In this document: positions 36,315 through 48,484 of the stretch, piece after piece
Layout: each line of letters opens with the position of its first letter
Numbering within the stretch: the stretch's first letter is position 1
NCBI RefSeq assembly: GCF_018449575.1
Contig: NZ_JAAVUT010000011.1
Coordinates: forward strand, 1 to 64,000
Direction of reading: 5' to 3'
Source of the DNA: Sodalis sp. dw_96
GTDB lineage: Bacteria > Pseudomonadota > Gammaproteobacteria > Enterobacterales > Enterobacteriaceae
DNA length: 64,000 nt
Position numbers and translations under genes: made by a program
The notes under the pieces: model-generated
Databases searched by the model: none
Told to the model about the DNA's origin: nothing
What the model saw: only the letters and a program-made list of their open reading frames with translations

Positions 36315-38903
36315 ATGGGTAAAGCTCTCGTTATCGTTGAATCCCCGGCGAAAGCCAAAACGATTAATAAATATTTAGGTAATGACTACGTGGTTAAGTC
36401 CAGCGTCGGTCACATCCGCGATTTGCCCACCAGTGGTTCAGCCAGTAAGAAAAGCGCCGATACAACTAAAAAGAAAAAAGTAAAAAGCGATGCGCAAAGC
36501 GCGCTGGTCAATCGTATGGGAATTGACCCTTATCATGGCTGGAAGGCCCATTACGAGATATTGCCCGGTAAAGAAAAGGTGGTTACCGAACTGAAAGCGC
36601 TGGCGGAAAATGCCGACCATATTTATCTCGCAACCGACCTTGACCGCGAAGGGGAAGCCATTGCCTGGCACCTGCGGGAAGTGATTGGCGGCGATGACAA
36701 ACGTTTCAGCCGGGTAGTGTTCAATGAAATTACCCGTAATGCCATTACCCAGGCGTTTAAACAGCCCGGTGAATTGAATATTGATCGGGTCAATGCCCAG
36801 CAGGCGCGTCGTTTCATGGACCGCGTGGTGGGGTACATGGTCTCGCCGCTGCTGTGGAAAAAACTGGCCCGGGGTTTGTCCGCCGGGCGGGTGCAGTCGG
36901 TTGCCGTCCGGCTGGTGGTGGAGCGTGAGCGGGAAATAAAAGCTTTTGTCCCGGAAGAGTACTGGGAGCTGCACGCCGACCTCAAGGTATCCGCCAAAGC
37001 GCAACTGCTTATGCAGGTCACCCATGAAGGGGATAAGCCGTTTAAACCGGTGAACCAGGAGCAAACCCAGGCCGCGGTTAAACAGCTGGAAAACGCAAAG
37101 TATATTATCGCCGATCGCGAGGATAAACCCACCAGCAGCAAAGCCGGTGCGCCTTTTACCACCTCCACCCTGCAACAAGCCGCCAGTACCCGTCTGGGGT
37201 ACGGTGTGAAAAAAACCATGATGCTGGCCCAGCGTCTGTATGAGGCGGGGCATATTACCTATATGCGTACCGATTCCACCAACCTGAGCCAGGACGCGCT
37301 TAAGATGGCCCGGGATTATATCGGCGACCAGTTTGGCGCCAAGTATCTGCCCAAACAGGCCAATGAATATGCCAGCAAGGAAAATTCACAGGAAGCCCAT
37401 GAAGCCATTCGTCCTTCCGATGTGAGCCACCAGGCCGAGCAGCTTAGCGATATGGAGCCCGACGCGCAGAAACTCTATCAGTTGATCTGGCGTCAGTTTG
37501 TTGCTTGCCAAATGATGCCTGCGCTGTATGACTCCACCACCCTGACGGTAAAAGCCGGTGATTTCTCCCTGCGCGCCAAGGGCCGTATCCTGCGTTTCGA
37601 CGGCTGGACCAAAGTCATGCCGGCGTTGCGCAAGGGTGATGAAGACCGTACCCTGCCCGCCGTGAAAGTGGGGCAAGAGCTTGACCTGGACAAATTACTG
37701 CCCAGCCAGCATTTTACCAAGCCCCCCGCGCGTTACAGCGAAGCGTCGCTGGTTAAGGAGCTGGAAAAGCGCGGTATCGGCCGGCCTTCCACCTATGTAT
37801 CGATCATCTCCACCATTCAGGATCGCGGCTACGTACAGGTGGAAAACCGGCGGTTTTACGCCGAGAAAATGGGTGAAATCGTTACCGATCGGCTGGAAGA
37901 GAACTTCCGCGAGCTGATGAACTATGACTTCACCGCCCGTATGGAAGATAAGCTCGATCAGGTGGCCAACAACAAGGAAGAGTGGAAAGCGGTGTTGGAT
38001 TCGTTTTTCACCGAATTCAGTCATCAGCTGGAAATCGCGGAAAAAGACCCGGAAGAAGGGGGCATGCGTCTTAACCAGATGGTGATGACCAGTATCGATT
38101 GCCCCACCTGCGGACGTAAGATGGGTATTCGCACCGCCAGCACCGGCGTGTTCCTTGGCTGCTCCGGTTATGCCCTGCCGCCGAAAGAGCGCTGCAAAAC
38201 CACCATCAACCTGATCCCCGAAGCCGAGACCCTGAATATTCTGGAAGGGGATGACGCCGAGACCAATGCGCTGCGCGCCCGTCGCCGTTGCCCGAAGTGC
38301 GGCATGGCCATGGACAGTTATCTTATCGATAACAATCGCAAAATCCACGTCTGCGGCAATAACCCTCTTTGCGACGGGTATGAAATCGAGCAGGGGGAAT
38401 TCCGCATCAAGGGTTATGACGGCCCGGTGGTGGAGTGCGAAAAATGCGGTTCCGACATGCATTTGAAGCTGGGTCGTTTCGGCAAATACATGGCCTGTAC
38501 CAACGATGAATGCAAGAACACCCGCAAGATCCTGCGCAACGGCGATGTCGCGCCGCCGAAAGAGGATCCGGTGCCGCTGCCGGAGCTGCCCTGCGAAAAA
38601 TCCGACGCCTATTTTGTCCTGCGTGACGGTGCCGCCGGGGTATTCCTGGCCGCCAATACCTTCCCGAAGTCCCGGGAAACCCGGGCGCCGCTGGTGGAAG
38701 AGCTGGCCCGTTTCAAGGATCGCCTGCCGGAAAAACTCCGTTACCTGGCCGACGCGCCGGTGAAGGATGCGGAAGGGAATAAAACCATGGTCCGCTTCAG
38801 CCGCAAGACCAAACAGCAGTACGTCTCATCGGAAAAAGACGGCAAGGCCACCGGCTGGAGCGCATTTTATATCGACGGCAAATGGCAGGTCAGCAAGAAA
38901 TAA
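36315..38903 (+). CDS. topA: TopA DNA topoisomerase I
   Basis: Type IA enzyme that relaxes negative supercoils. The 862-residue protein (E. coli 865) has an N-terminal Toprim domain ([26 protein letters not shown]), the active-site Tyr316 in [13 protein letters not shown], and three C-terminal four-cysteine zinc motifs ([27 protein letters not shown]). The stop codon is followed without a gap by a truncated family A repeat. Confidence 0.98.
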   Translation: MGKALVIVESPAKAKTINKYLGNDYVVKSSVGHIRDLPTSGSASKKSADTTKKKKVKSDAQSALVNRMGIDPYHGWKAHYEILPGKEKVVTELKALAENADHIYLATDLDREGEAIAWHLREVIGGDDKRFSRVVFNEITRNAITQAFKQPGELNIDRVNAQQARRFMDRVVGYMVSPLLWKKLARGLSAGRVQSVAVRLVVEREREIKAFVPEEYWELHADLKVSAKAQLLMQVTHEGDKPFKPVNQEQTQAAVKQLENAKYIIADREDKPTSSKAGAPFTTSTLQQAASTRLGYGVKKTMMLAQRLYEAGHITYMRTDSTNLSQDALKMARDYIGDQFGAKYLPKQANEYASKENSQEAHEAIRPSDVSHQAEQLSDMEPDAQKLYQLIWRQFVACQMMPALYDSTTLTVKAGDFSLRAKGRILRFDGWTKVMPALRKGDEDRTLPAVKVGQELDLDKLLPSQHFTKPPARYSEASLVKELEKRGIGRPSTYVSIISTIQDRGYVQVENRRFYAEKMGEIVTDRLEENFRELMNYDFTARMEDKLDQVANNKEEWKAVLDSFFTEFSHQLEIAEKDPEEGGMRLNQMVMTSIDCPTCGRKMGIRTASTGVFLGCSGYALPPKERCKTTINLIPEAETLNILEGDDAETNALRARRRCPKCGMAMDSYLIDNNRKIHVCGNNPLCDGYEIEQGEFRIKGYDGPVVECEKCGSDMHLKLGRFGKYMACTNDECKNTRKILRNGDVAPPKEDPVPLPELPCEKSDAYFVLRDGAAGVFLAANTFPKSRETRAPLVEELARFKDRLPEKLRYLADAPVKDAEGNKTMVRFSRKTKQQYVSSEKDGKATGWSAFYIDGKWQVSKK

Positions 38904-39311
38904 GCGGGCTCGGTTTTTCTGCCCGCCGGAATGCCCTATGGCACGCCAGGCCCGCCAACGCTGATGTTGAACCGAACGTGTTAAAGGGAGAGCGCGCCAA
39001 TAGGGTCGAAGCGGGCGTGGTTTTTCCGCCCGCCGGAATGCCCTATGGCACGCCAGGCCCGCCAACGCTGATGTTGAACCGAACGTGTTAAAGGGAGAGC
39101 GCGCCAATAGGGTCGAAGCGGGCGTGGTTTTTCCGCCCGCCGGAGTGCCCTATGGCACGCTAGGCCCGCCAACACCGAAGCTGAACCAAGTGTGTTAAAG
39201 GGAGAGCGCACCAATAGGGTCGAAGCGGGCGTGGTATTTCCGCCCGCCCGAGCGCCACACGGCACGCTAGGCCCGCTATCACCGAACGTGCGGCGAGCCT
39301 GTTAAAGGGAG
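38904..39311 (+). repeat. Tandem array of family A repeat directly behind topA
   Basis: A 5'-truncated unit starts at 38904, the first base after the topA stop codon. Full units begin at 38976, 39083 and 39190 (exact 107-bp period), and a partial stub GCCTGTTAAAGGGAGCC ends at about 39311. The units have GCGCCAATAGGG pairing with CCCTATGGCACGC, different from the rluB array (CAATGTGG/CCACATGG), so each array has kept compensating changes in its stem. Confidence 0.92.
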
Positions 39312-39332
39312 CCGTGACCCCGCCTCCTGCCT

Positions 39333-39361
39333 CAACCAGCCTCCGGGTTGGTTTTTTTTTA
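39333..39361 (+). terminator. Rho-independent terminator downstream of topA repeats
   Basis: CAACC/GGTTG form a 5-bp stem with an 8-base loop, followed by G and nine T. It probably terminates topA transcription, now about 430 bp downstream of the stop codon because the repeat array lies in between. Confidence 0.7.
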
Positions 39362-39407
39362 TGCTTTATAAATAAGTTATATATAGCGATTTTTTATGAT
39401 TAAATAG

Positions 39408-40505
<1,098 letters not shown>

Positions 40506-40631
40506 ATATTCATGACATGTTATAAAGCATCACATGTTATAAAAAGGTTGCGATAATCTTGTAAAATGATTACAGATCGCCTCAACCCCAGTGGGGTTAT
40601 GACTATAATGAAATAAAAGTCTGGAGGAGTT
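40506..40631. promoter_or_regulatory. acnA: acnA promoter region with direct repeat
   Basis: ACATGTTATAAA occurs at 40515-40526 and again at 40532-40543, 17 bp apart. A small hairpin ACCCC/GGGGT (40586-40598) follows and a TATAAT -10 element is at 40604-40609. In E. coli ymiA and yciX lie here; neither is present. Which regulators bind is not evident. Confidence 0.45.
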
Positions 40632-43304
40632 ATGTCGTCAACTATTCGAGAAACCAGTAAGGAATCCCTGGTGGTAGGTGATAAAACCTATCGATATTTC
40701 AGCCTGTCTCGCGCCGCCCAAACGCTGGGTACGCTCGACGCCATGCCCAAGTCCTTGAAAGTCCTGCTGGAAAACCTGCTGCGTAATGAAGACGGTGACA
40801 TTGTAACCGAAGCGCATTTGCGGGACGTGGCCGGCTGGCTGGAAAATGCCCATGCGGAAGGTGAAATCGCCTATCGTCCGGCCCGTGTGCTGATGCAGGA
40901 TTTCACCGGCGTGCCGGCGGTAGTGGATCTGGCCGCCATGCGCGAGGCGGTGAAACGCCTCGGCGGCGATGTAAACAAAGTGAATCCCCTGTCGCCGGTG
41001 GACCTGGTTATCGACCATTCCGTCACCGTCGACAGCTACGGCAATGACGGCGCCTATGCCGAAAACAACCACCTGGAGATGGAAAGAAACCTCGAACGCT
41101 ACAAATTTCTGCGCTGGGGTCAACAGGCGTTCAGTCGCTTTCGGGTCGTGCCGCCGGAAAACGGCATCTGCCATCAGGTGAACCTGGAGTATCTGGCGCA
41201 AACCGTTTGGCATGAACAGCAGGACGGTGAGGAAGTGGCCTATCCCGATACGCTGGTGGGCACCGATTCCCATACCACCATGGTTAACGGCCTCGGCGTG
41301 CTCGGCTGGGGCGTGGGGGGCATCGAAGCGGAAGCGGCCATGCTCGGCCAGCCGGTTTCCATGCTTATCCCGGACGTGGTGGGTTTTAAACTTATCGGCA
41401 AGCTGAACGAAGGCATCACCGCCACCGACCTGGTGCTGACCGTAACGCAAATGCTGCGTAAGCACGGGGTGGTGGGCAAATTCGTCGAATTCTACGGCGA
41501 CGGGCTGGATATGCTGCCCCTGGCGGATCGGGCCACTATCGGCAATATGGCGCCGGAATACGGCGCCACCTGCGGCTTCTTCCCGGTGGATGCGGTTACC
41601 CTGGATTATCTGCGCCTGACCGGCCGCAGCGAAGAGCAGATAGCGCTGGTGGAAGCCTATAGCAAGGCGCAGGGCCTCTGGCGCAATACCGGGGATGAGC
41701 CGCGCTTCACCAGTACGCTGGAATTGGATATGGGCACGGTGGTGGCAAGCCTGGCGGGGCCGAAACGGCCGCAGGACCGGGTGCCTTTGCCGGGAGTGGC
41801 GGCGGCGTTTCGCGCCAGCGACGAACTGGATTTCACCAAGCGCACCCATCATCCGGAGTTCCAGGACGTGGCTCTGGACGGTAAATCCTTCAAGCTTCAT
41901 CAAGGGGCGGTGGTTATCGCCGCCATCACCTCCTGTACCAATACCTCCAACGCCAATATTCTGATGGCCGCCGGGCTTCTGGCGCGTAACGCGGTGCAAA
42001 AAGGCATTAAGACCCAGCCCTGGGTGAAAACTTCCCTGGCCCCCGGTTCCAAAGTGGTGACGGATTATCTGGCGGCGGCGGGATTGACGCCTTTTCTGAA
42101 TCAACTGGGCTTTAACCTGGTGGGTTACGGCTGCACTACCTGTATCGGCAACTCCGGTCCGCTGAAAGAGCCCATCGAGGCGGCCATCAAGGCCGGAGAT
42201 CTCACCGTGGGGGCGGTATTGTCCGGTAACCGCAATTTCGAGGGCCGTATCCATCCGCTGGTGAAAACCAACTGGCTGGCGTCGCCGCCGCTGGTGGTGG
42301 CCTATGCCCTGGCAGGTAATATGCTGGTGAATCTTAGCACCGACCCGCTGGGAACCGACCCTCAGGGCCAGCCGGTGTATCTTAAGGATATCTGGCCGAG
42401 TTCGGCGGAAATCGCCGATTCGGTGAGCCTGGTGAACAGCGCGATGTTCCACAAGGAGTACAGTGCTATTTTCAACGGCAATCGGGATTGGCAGGCGATT
42501 GAAGTCAATCGCACGCCTACCTACCACTGGCAGGAAGACTCCACCTATATTCGTCTGACGCCGTTCTTTGATGAGATGCAACATCAGCCCGCGCCGGTGG
42601 AAAATATCCATGGCGCGCGTATTCTGGCGCTGCTCGGCGATTCGGTCACCACTGACCATATCTCACCGGCGGGCAATATCAAGGTGGATAGCCCGGCGGG
42701 ACACTATCTGCGGGAAAACGGGGTGGAAGCGGGTAATTTCAATTCCTACGGATCCCGGCGCGGCAACTATGAAGTGATGGCGCGGGGTACCTTTGCCAAT
42801 ATCCGTATCCGAAATGAAATGGTGCCGGGGGTGGAAGGGGGCATTACCCGTCATTACCCGTCCGGTGATGAAATGCCGATTTATGATGCCGCCATGCGTT
42901 ACCAGGGGGAACAGGTGCCGCTGGCGGTAATTGCCGGTAAAGAGTACGGCTCCGGTTCCAGCCGTGACTGGGCGGCCAAGGGACCGCGCCTGTTGGGCAT
43001 CCGGGTGGTGATTGCCGAGTCGTTCGAACGTATTCACCGCTCGAACCTCATCGGCATGGGCATCCTTCCGCTGGAGTTTCCGGCCGGGGTAACCCGGCAA
43101 TCGCTGCGGCTGAAAGGGGATGAGCGCATCAGCATCAGCGGCCTGGGGGAACTGACGCCCGGCCAAACGGTGGCGGTGACCATTGCCTATGGCGATGGCC
43201 GCAGCGAGCAGGTGATGGCCCGCTGCCGTATCGATACCGGTAATGAACTGACCTATTACCAGCATGACGGCATTTTAAACTATGTGATTCGCAAGATGCT
43301 TTGA
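40632..43304 (+). CDS. acnA: AcnA aconitate hydratase A
   Basis: Iron-sulfur enzyme that interconverts citrate and isocitrate; AcnA is the stress-resistant aconitase. The 890-residue protein (E. coli 891) has the three cluster ligands Cys435 (ITSCTNTSN), Cys501 and Cys504 ([10 protein letters not shown]). A strong ribosome-binding site (CTGGAGGAG) precedes the ATG. It is a single-gene unit after cysB. Confidence 0.98.
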   Translation: MSSTIRETSKESLVVGDKTYRYFSLSRAAQTLGTLDAMPKSLKVLLENLLRNEDGDIVTEAHLRDVAGWLENAHAEGEIAYRPARVLMQDFTGVPAVVDLAAMREAVKRLGGDVNKVNPLSPVDLVIDHSVTVDSYGNDGAYAENNHLEMERNLERYKFLRWGQQAFSRFRVVPPENGICHQVNLEYLAQTVWHEQQDGEEVAYPDTLVGTDSHTTMVNGLGVLGWGVGGIEAEAAMLGQPVSMLIPDVVGFKLIGKLNEGITATDLVLTVTQMLRKHGVVGKFVEFYGDGLDMLPLADRATIGNMAPEYGATCGFFPVDAVTLDYLRLTGRSEEQIALVEAYSKAQGLWRNTGDEPRFTSTLELDMGTVVASLAGPKRPQDRVPLPGVAAAFRASDELDFTKRTHHPEFQDVALDGKSFKLHQGAVVIAAITSCTNTSNANILMAAGLLARNAVQKGIKTQPWVKTSLAPGSKVVTDYLAAAGLTPFLNQLGFNLVGYGCTTCIGNSGPLKEPIEAAIKAGDLTVGAVLSGNRNFEGRIHPLVKTNWLASPPLVVAYALAGNMLVNLSTDPLGTDPQGQPVYLKDIWPSSAEIADSVSLVNSAMFHKEYSAIFNGNRDWQAIEVNRTPTYHWQEDSTYIRLTPFFDEMQHQPAPVENIHGARILALLGDSVTTDHISPAGNIKVDSPAGHYLRENGVEAGNFNSYGSRRGNYEVMARGTFANIRIRNEMVPGVEGGITRHYPSGDEMPIYDAAMRYQGEQVPLAVIAGKEYGSGSSRDWAAKGPRLLGIRVVIAESFERIHRSNLIGMGILPLEFPAGVTRQSLRLKGDERISISGLGELTPGQTVAVTIAYGDGRSEQVMARCRIDTGNELTYYQHDGILNYVIRKML

Positions 43305-43332
43305 GCACGCGGTGCGCCCTTGCGCCGCCGAA

Positions 43333-43365
43333 GGCCGTGTCTTGCCTTGAGACAAAGACACGGCC
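43333..43365. terminator. Stable hairpin between convergent acnA and ribA
   Basis: GGCCGTGTCTT and AAGACACGGCC form an 11-bp perfect stem around an 11-base loop, 29 bp after the acnA stop. No T run follows, so it may act as a barrier or mRNA-stabilising structure and not as an intrinsic terminator. Confidence 0.45.
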
Positions 43366-43382
43366 AGCGCGTGGTGGCTCCG

Positions 43383-43500
43383 CTGACATCGATGACGAGA
43401 TATTTACAGGGCCGGTAATCCACCGACATCGAAAACGAGGTGGTTACAGGTCCGTGAAATCAGCCGACATTGAAAACGAGGTGCTTACAAGTCCAGTAAG
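43383..43500. repeat. Three-copy ~40-bp tandem repeat overlapping the ribA stop codon
   Basis: Copies start near 43383, 43423 and 43464. Each has the form (C)GACAT(C/T)GA-AACGAGGTGNTTACAGGTCCGTAA with mismatches. The third copy contains the end of ribA: the reverse-strand stop TAA and preceding Leu-Asp-Leu codons lie inside it. Confidence 0.7.
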
Positions 43501-44075
43501 TGGCCCATTTTGGTGGCTTTGGTATTGAGGTAGCGCTCATTCTTCGGATTTCGGCCGACAATCAGCGGCACCCGTTCGGTAATATGAATTCCCGCCTCGG
43601 TAAGAATCTCCACTTTTTGCGGATTATTGGTCAACAGCCGGATGGAATCCACGCCCAGCAGCTTGAACATATCGGCGCATAAAGTGAAATCCCGCTCATC
43701 GGCGGCAAAACCCAACTGGTGATTGGCTTCAACCGTATCGGCGCCTTTATCCTGCAGCGCATAGGCGCGGATTTTATTCAGCAGGCCGATATTTCGGCCT
43801 TCCTGGCGGTGATACAGTAAAATCCCCCGGCCTTCTTCGGCGATATGCGTTAAGGCGGCTTCGAGCTGAAATCCGCAATCGCAGCGCAGGCTAAACAGGG
43901 CATCACCGGTCAGGCACTCGGAGTGGACACGCGCCAGTATCGGCTCCACGCCGGTAATATCGCCGTACACCAGCGCCAGATGGTCGTGTCCCGTGGCGAT
44001 TTCTTCAAAACCCACCATCAGAAAATCGCCCCAGGGTGTCGGCAGTTTGGCTTCTGCCACACGTTTAAGCTGCAT
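43485..44075 (-). CDS. ribA: RibA GTP cyclohydrolase II
   Basis: First enzyme of riboflavin synthesis, opening GTP to a diaminopyrimidine. Start 44075 ([20 protein letters not shown]) gives 196 residues, as in E. coli, with GGAG 6 bp upstream. The zinc ligands Cys54, Cys65 and Cys67 ([19 protein letters not shown]) are present. The C-terminus (HLLDL) differs from the E. coli ending (HLLNK) and is formed by a short tandem repeat. Confidence 0.97.
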   Translation of the reverse strand: MQLKRVAEAKLPTPWGDFLMVGFEEIATGHDHLALVYGDITGVEPILARVHSECLTGDALFSLRCDCGFQLEAALTHIAEEGRGILLYHRQEGRNIGLLNKIRAYALQDKGADTVEANHQLGFAADERDFTLCADMFKLLGVDSIRLLTNNPQKVEILTEAGIHITERVPLIVGRNPKNERYLNTKATKMGHLLDL

Positions 44076-44341
44076 TTTACTCTCCAAAACGAATTACTGA
44101 CGCGCATCCTACTTATTATCACGCTGTTTGACCAGTCTGGCGCAAAGTGGTACGCGAAAATCCATTAATAAGGTATTTTGCCACAAGTTAATTGAAAACT
44201 GACGATTGATCATGCTTATTATTGGCAAAATAGTCATTTGATTGTCACAATTCCATACGGTTGCGGGCTTTCCCATCAGCCTTCCCCGTCGGCTTTAAGG
44301 TTACATTCTTCTCGGCAAGGACCCTTCAGCGGAAAAAACAT

Positions 44342-45097
44342 ATGTTTGATATTGCGAAACGCACCGGTTTTGGCGCGATAGTGCTTATGGTAATCCCTAT
44401 TTTGGCCTGGGTCAGTGGCTGGCAGTGGCATCCGAATGATGAAGCATGGTGGTGGCGGGTATTGTTCTGGATAACCCAGACCGTGTCTTCTCCCTGGGGT
44501 TTTATCACCAGCGCCGTCCTCTTTGGCTGGTTTTTATGGTGTTTGCGGTTTCGCTGGCGGCCCGCGCTGGTGCTGGCCTGTATTCTGGGGATCGCGCTGC
44601 TGGCGGGACAAGGCATCAAGTCGGCCATCAAGGATCGGGTGCGGGAGCCGCGGCCCTACGTGATGTGGCTGGAGCAAACCCACGATATGAATGGCCAGGC
44701 TTTTTATTCCCTGCCCGGCAAGGCCCGGTCAATGCTGGTGAAAAAAGAGCTGCAGAACGAGCAGGAAATTCCCCGCTGGCTGCGCAAACACTGGCAGCAT
44801 GACACCGGGTTCGCTTTCCCCTCCGGCCACACGGTTTTTGCCGCCAGCTGGGCATTGCTGGCATGGGGATTGCTGTGGCCGCGGCGACACTATAAATCGG
44901 TGATAGCGATTATGGTCTGGTCGGTGGCGGTTCTCAGCAGCCGAATGGTGCTGGGGATGCATTGGCCGCGGGATGTGGTGATGGGTATCTTCTTGAGCTG
45001 GCTGGTTATCGCATTGGCCTGCTGGCTGGTGCAGCGTTGGATAGGCCCGCTGGTGCCGAAACCGGATGAAGCCCGGGATATTAAATCACGGATATAA
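44342..45097 (+). CDS. pgpB: PgpB phosphatidylglycerophosphatase B
   Basis: Inner-membrane PAP2 phosphatase acting on phosphatidylglycerol phosphate and undecaprenyl pyrophosphate. The 251-residue protein from the ATG at 44342 (MFDIAKRTGFGAIVLM) has six hydrophobic segments and the three PAP2 motifs: KDRVREPRP, FPSGHT and SRMVLGMHWPRDV. The ribosome-binding site is weak. The in-frame ATG at 44261 is rejected. In E. coli lapA follows directly; here island 2 intervenes. Confidence 0.94.
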   Translation: MFDIAKRTGFGAIVLMVIPILAWVSGWQWHPNDEAWWWRVLFWITQTVSSPWGFITSAVLFGWFLWCLRFRWRPALVLACILGIALLAGQGIKSAIKDRVREPRPYVMWLEQTHDMNGQAFYSLPGKARSMLVKKELQNEQEIPRWLRKHWQHDTGFAFPSGHTVFAASWALLAWGLLWPRRHYKSVIAIMVWSVAVLSSRMVLGMHWPRDVVMGIFLSWLVIALACWLVQRWIGPLVPKPDEARDIKSRI

Positions 45098-46256
<1,159 letters not shown>

Positions 46257-46265
46257 TGACGTACC

Positions 46266-46289
46266 TGAAGGGGCCATGCGGCCCCTTCA
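46266..46289 (+). other. Stem-loop between binding-protein and lipoprotein genes
   Basis: TGAAGGGGCC and GGCCCCTTCA pair over 10 bp around a 4-base loop (ATGC). No T run follows, so it is more likely a 3'-end stabiliser or partial terminator that raises expression of the binding protein over the rest of the operon. Confidence 0.7.
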
Positions 46290-46303
46290 AAACAGGAGAG
46301 GCT

Positions 46304-46966
46304 ATGCAACTCAGCGTATTACGCACATGGGGCAAACAGGTCACATTGGACACACCGGGCATAGGGAGAAAACTGACAACCTGGGCCTTGGCCCTGCTAC
46401 TGCTGTCCGCCTGTGACGTGGTCAAGCTGGACCGCGACGGCAAACCGATCATCCCGGCGGATCCCTCGGCGGGTCCGGATTATTCCGACCAGACGCCGCA
46501 GCAAATCGCGCAGGAATTCTGGGGGCCGAAAGTCATGCCCGCCGCCCATGGCCAGGCTTTGGATTGGCCGGCTGTGAAGCAGGCGCAGGGAAAATTGAAC
46601 AGTACCGATACCAAAAGCGTCTACAGCAAATTTTCAGCCAAGGTGGCCGCGGTGGATGCCGACGGTATGGAACGCAAGCTGACGTTGAACGTCAATGGCG
46701 ACACTGTGCTGGTGCAGTTGGGGCCCGTCATCAAGGGTAACGCGGTGCGGGATGCCGCCGGGTTTATCCGTTTTGAGGATTTTAAAAACCAGGTGCAGTT
46801 TGCCCAGGTGTCACGGGCATTGAATAAACAGGCGTTAAGCGGCCTGCCGGCCATTGACGCGAGCTGGGTCGGGCAGCCGGTGGACGTGCTGGCGGCGTTT
46901 ACCCTGAGCCACGGGAGTATCGATGACGGCGTGGCGCTGGAGATCAAGCGGGGGGCGAGTCAATGA
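46304..46966 (+). CDS. DUF2291 family lipoprotein (island 2)
   Basis: A 220-residue protein with a lipobox (LLLLSACDVV; the preceding N-region is long) and a mature part of the DUF2291 family (TDTKSVYSKFSAKVAAVD). Members are commonly encoded inside ABC-type ribose/xylose/apiose operons; their role in transport is unknown. The residue after Cys is Asp, which by the +2 rule would keep the protein in the inner membrane. It overlaps the ATPase start by 4 bp. Confidence 0.85.
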   Translation: MQLSVLRTWGKQVTLDTPGIGRKLTTWALALLLLSACDVVKLDRDGKPIIPADPSAGPDYSDQTPQQIAQEFWGPKVMPAAHGQALDWPAVKQAQGKLNSTDTKSVYSKFSAKVAAVDADGMERKLTLNVNGDTVLVQLGPVIKGNAVRDAAGFIRFEDFKNQVQFAQVSRALNKQALSGLPAIDASWVGQPVDVLAAFTLSHGSIDDGVALEIKRGASQ

Positions 46967-48483
46967 GCGATAAACCTGAGGTGGTGTTGCGCGCAAAGGG
47001 CATCACCATGATGTATCCGGGCACCCTGGCGCTGGATAACGTGGATTACAACGTTTATCGAGGCAAGGTAAATGTGATCATCGGCGAGAACGGCGCCGGT
47101 AAATCCACCCTGATGAACGTGCTGGCGGGAGTGCAACAGCCCACCGCCGGAGAAATCCTGCTTAACGGCAAACCGGTGAGATTCAGCAATACCCGGGAGG
47201 CGGCGGCGAAAGGCATCGGCATGGTGCATCAGGAGCTGAACCTGTCGGAAAATCTTGATGTGGCGGAGAACATATTCCTCGGCCGTGAACATCAAACCGG
47301 CCTGTGGCCCATCAACCAGCCGGAACAGGAGCGGGTGGCCGCCGAGCTCATGGCCCGGCTGGATCAGGCCATCTCTCCCCGGGAGCTGGTGTCCAATCTC
47401 AAGGTCGGCCAGCAGCAAATGATAGAGATCGCCAAAGCGTTGGCGGAGCGGGCGGAGATCCTGATCCTAGACGAGCCCACCTCGGCGTTGAGTAAAAATG
47501 AAGTGGACGTGCTGTTCAGGGTTATCCGTGAGCTGACCCGCCAGGGCGTGTCCATTATCTATATCTCCCACCGCCTGGAGGAACTGATGGCCATCGGGGA
47601 CTACATCACGATTTTGCGCGACGGACGTTTTCAGGCCGAAGCGGTGGTGGGGGAGATAGACGTGCCCTGGATCGTGCGGGAAATGCTGGGAGGCGACCCG
47701 GTCAGCACGTTTCTCAAGCCCGGGCGCCGGTTCGGCCTGCCGGTATTGCAGGCGGACCATATTACCTGCGTTAACGATGCCGGCCATCCGGTGGTGAATG
47801 ATGTGAGCTTTTCCGTGCGAGCCGGCGAAATCGTCGGTATCTACGGCCTGATGGGGGCGGGCCGTACCGAACTGTTCGAATGCCTGTTGGGCACCGAAAA
47901 AAACTACCTTGGCAAAATCTGGCTCGGGGACTTGCCCATCGCCACCGGCATGTCCACCGCCAACCGTATCAGGCTCGGCATGACCCTGGTGCCGGAGGAT
48001 CGTAAAAAATCGGGCATTTTCCCCGCCTCCTCGGTGGCGGTCAATCTCACCATCTCCAGCTTATGGCGGCGGTTGCAAAACGGTATCAGCATCATGCGGC
48101 GGGATGAGGAGCAGGTGGTGGCGTCCACCATCGGCAACCTGTCCATCAAGGTCTCGTCGCCGGACGTGGAAATCCAGGCCCTGAGCGGCGGCAATCAGCA
48201 AAAGGTGGTGATTGGCCGTTCGCTGCTCACCGATCCGAAGCTGCTGCTGCTGGACGAACCCACCCGGGGGATTGACGTGGGCGCCAAGGCGGACGTGTTC
48301 GAAATGATGGTGGCCCTGTCCGAACAGGGCATCGGCATTTTGTTTTCCACCTCGGATTTAAAAGAAATCATGGCGGTCTCCGACCGTATTCTGGTGATGT
48401 CGAACGGGAAATTGACGGCGAACGTGGAGCGTCAGTCGGCCCAGGAATCGGCATTGGTCACGGCGAGTGCAAAAGGGTTCTGA
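46963..48483 (+). CDS. Sugar ABC transporter ATPase, RbsA type (island 2)
   Basis: A 506-residue protein with two fused ATPase domains. The first has Walker A GENGAGKST near residue 44 and Walker B LILDEP; the second keeps the LSGGNQQKVVIGR signature and LLLDEPTRGIDVGAK. The second Walker A region reads GLMGAGRTE, the usual degenerate form in RbsA. It is translationally coupled to the lipoprotein gene. Confidence 0.95.
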   Translation: MSDKPEVVLRAKGITMMYPGTLALDNVDYNVYRGKVNVIIGENGAGKSTLMNVLAGVQQPTAGEILLNGKPVRFSNTREAAAKGIGMVHQELNLSENLDVAENIFLGREHQTGLWPINQPEQERVAAELMARLDQAISPRELVSNLKVGQQQMIEIAKALAERAEILILDEPTSALSKNEVDVLFRVIRELTRQGVSIIYISHRLEELMAIGDYITILRDGRFQAEAVVGEIDVPWIVREMLGGDPVSTFLKPGRRFGLPVLQADHITCVNDAGHPVVNDVSFSVRAGEIVGIYGLMGAGRTELFECLLGTEKNYLGKIWLGDLPIATGMSTANRIRLGMTLVPEDRKKSGIFPASSVAVNLTISSLWRRLQNGISIMRRDEEQVVASTIGNLSIKVSSPDVEIQALSGGNQQKVVIGRSLLTDPKLLLLDEPTRGIDVGAKADVFEMMVALSEQGIGILFSTSDLKEIMAVSDRILVMSNGKLTANVERQSAQESALVTASAKGF

Positions 48484-48484
48484 T

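Noticed and set aside
38981-39265. Reverse frames with repeated MPCGARAGG/MARSPFNT peptides behind topA
   Set aside because: Same cause as above: translation of the family A repeat.
32384-39311. Periodic arrays considered as CRISPR
   Set aside because: The 107-bp units repeat completely, with no unique spacers between short identical repeats, and no cas genes are nearby.
40638-42659. 673-codon reverse frame inside acnA
   Set aside because: Very long, but opposite a confidently identified aconitase with all cluster cysteines; composition is His/Gly/Arg-rich like other antisense shadows in this GC-rich DNA.
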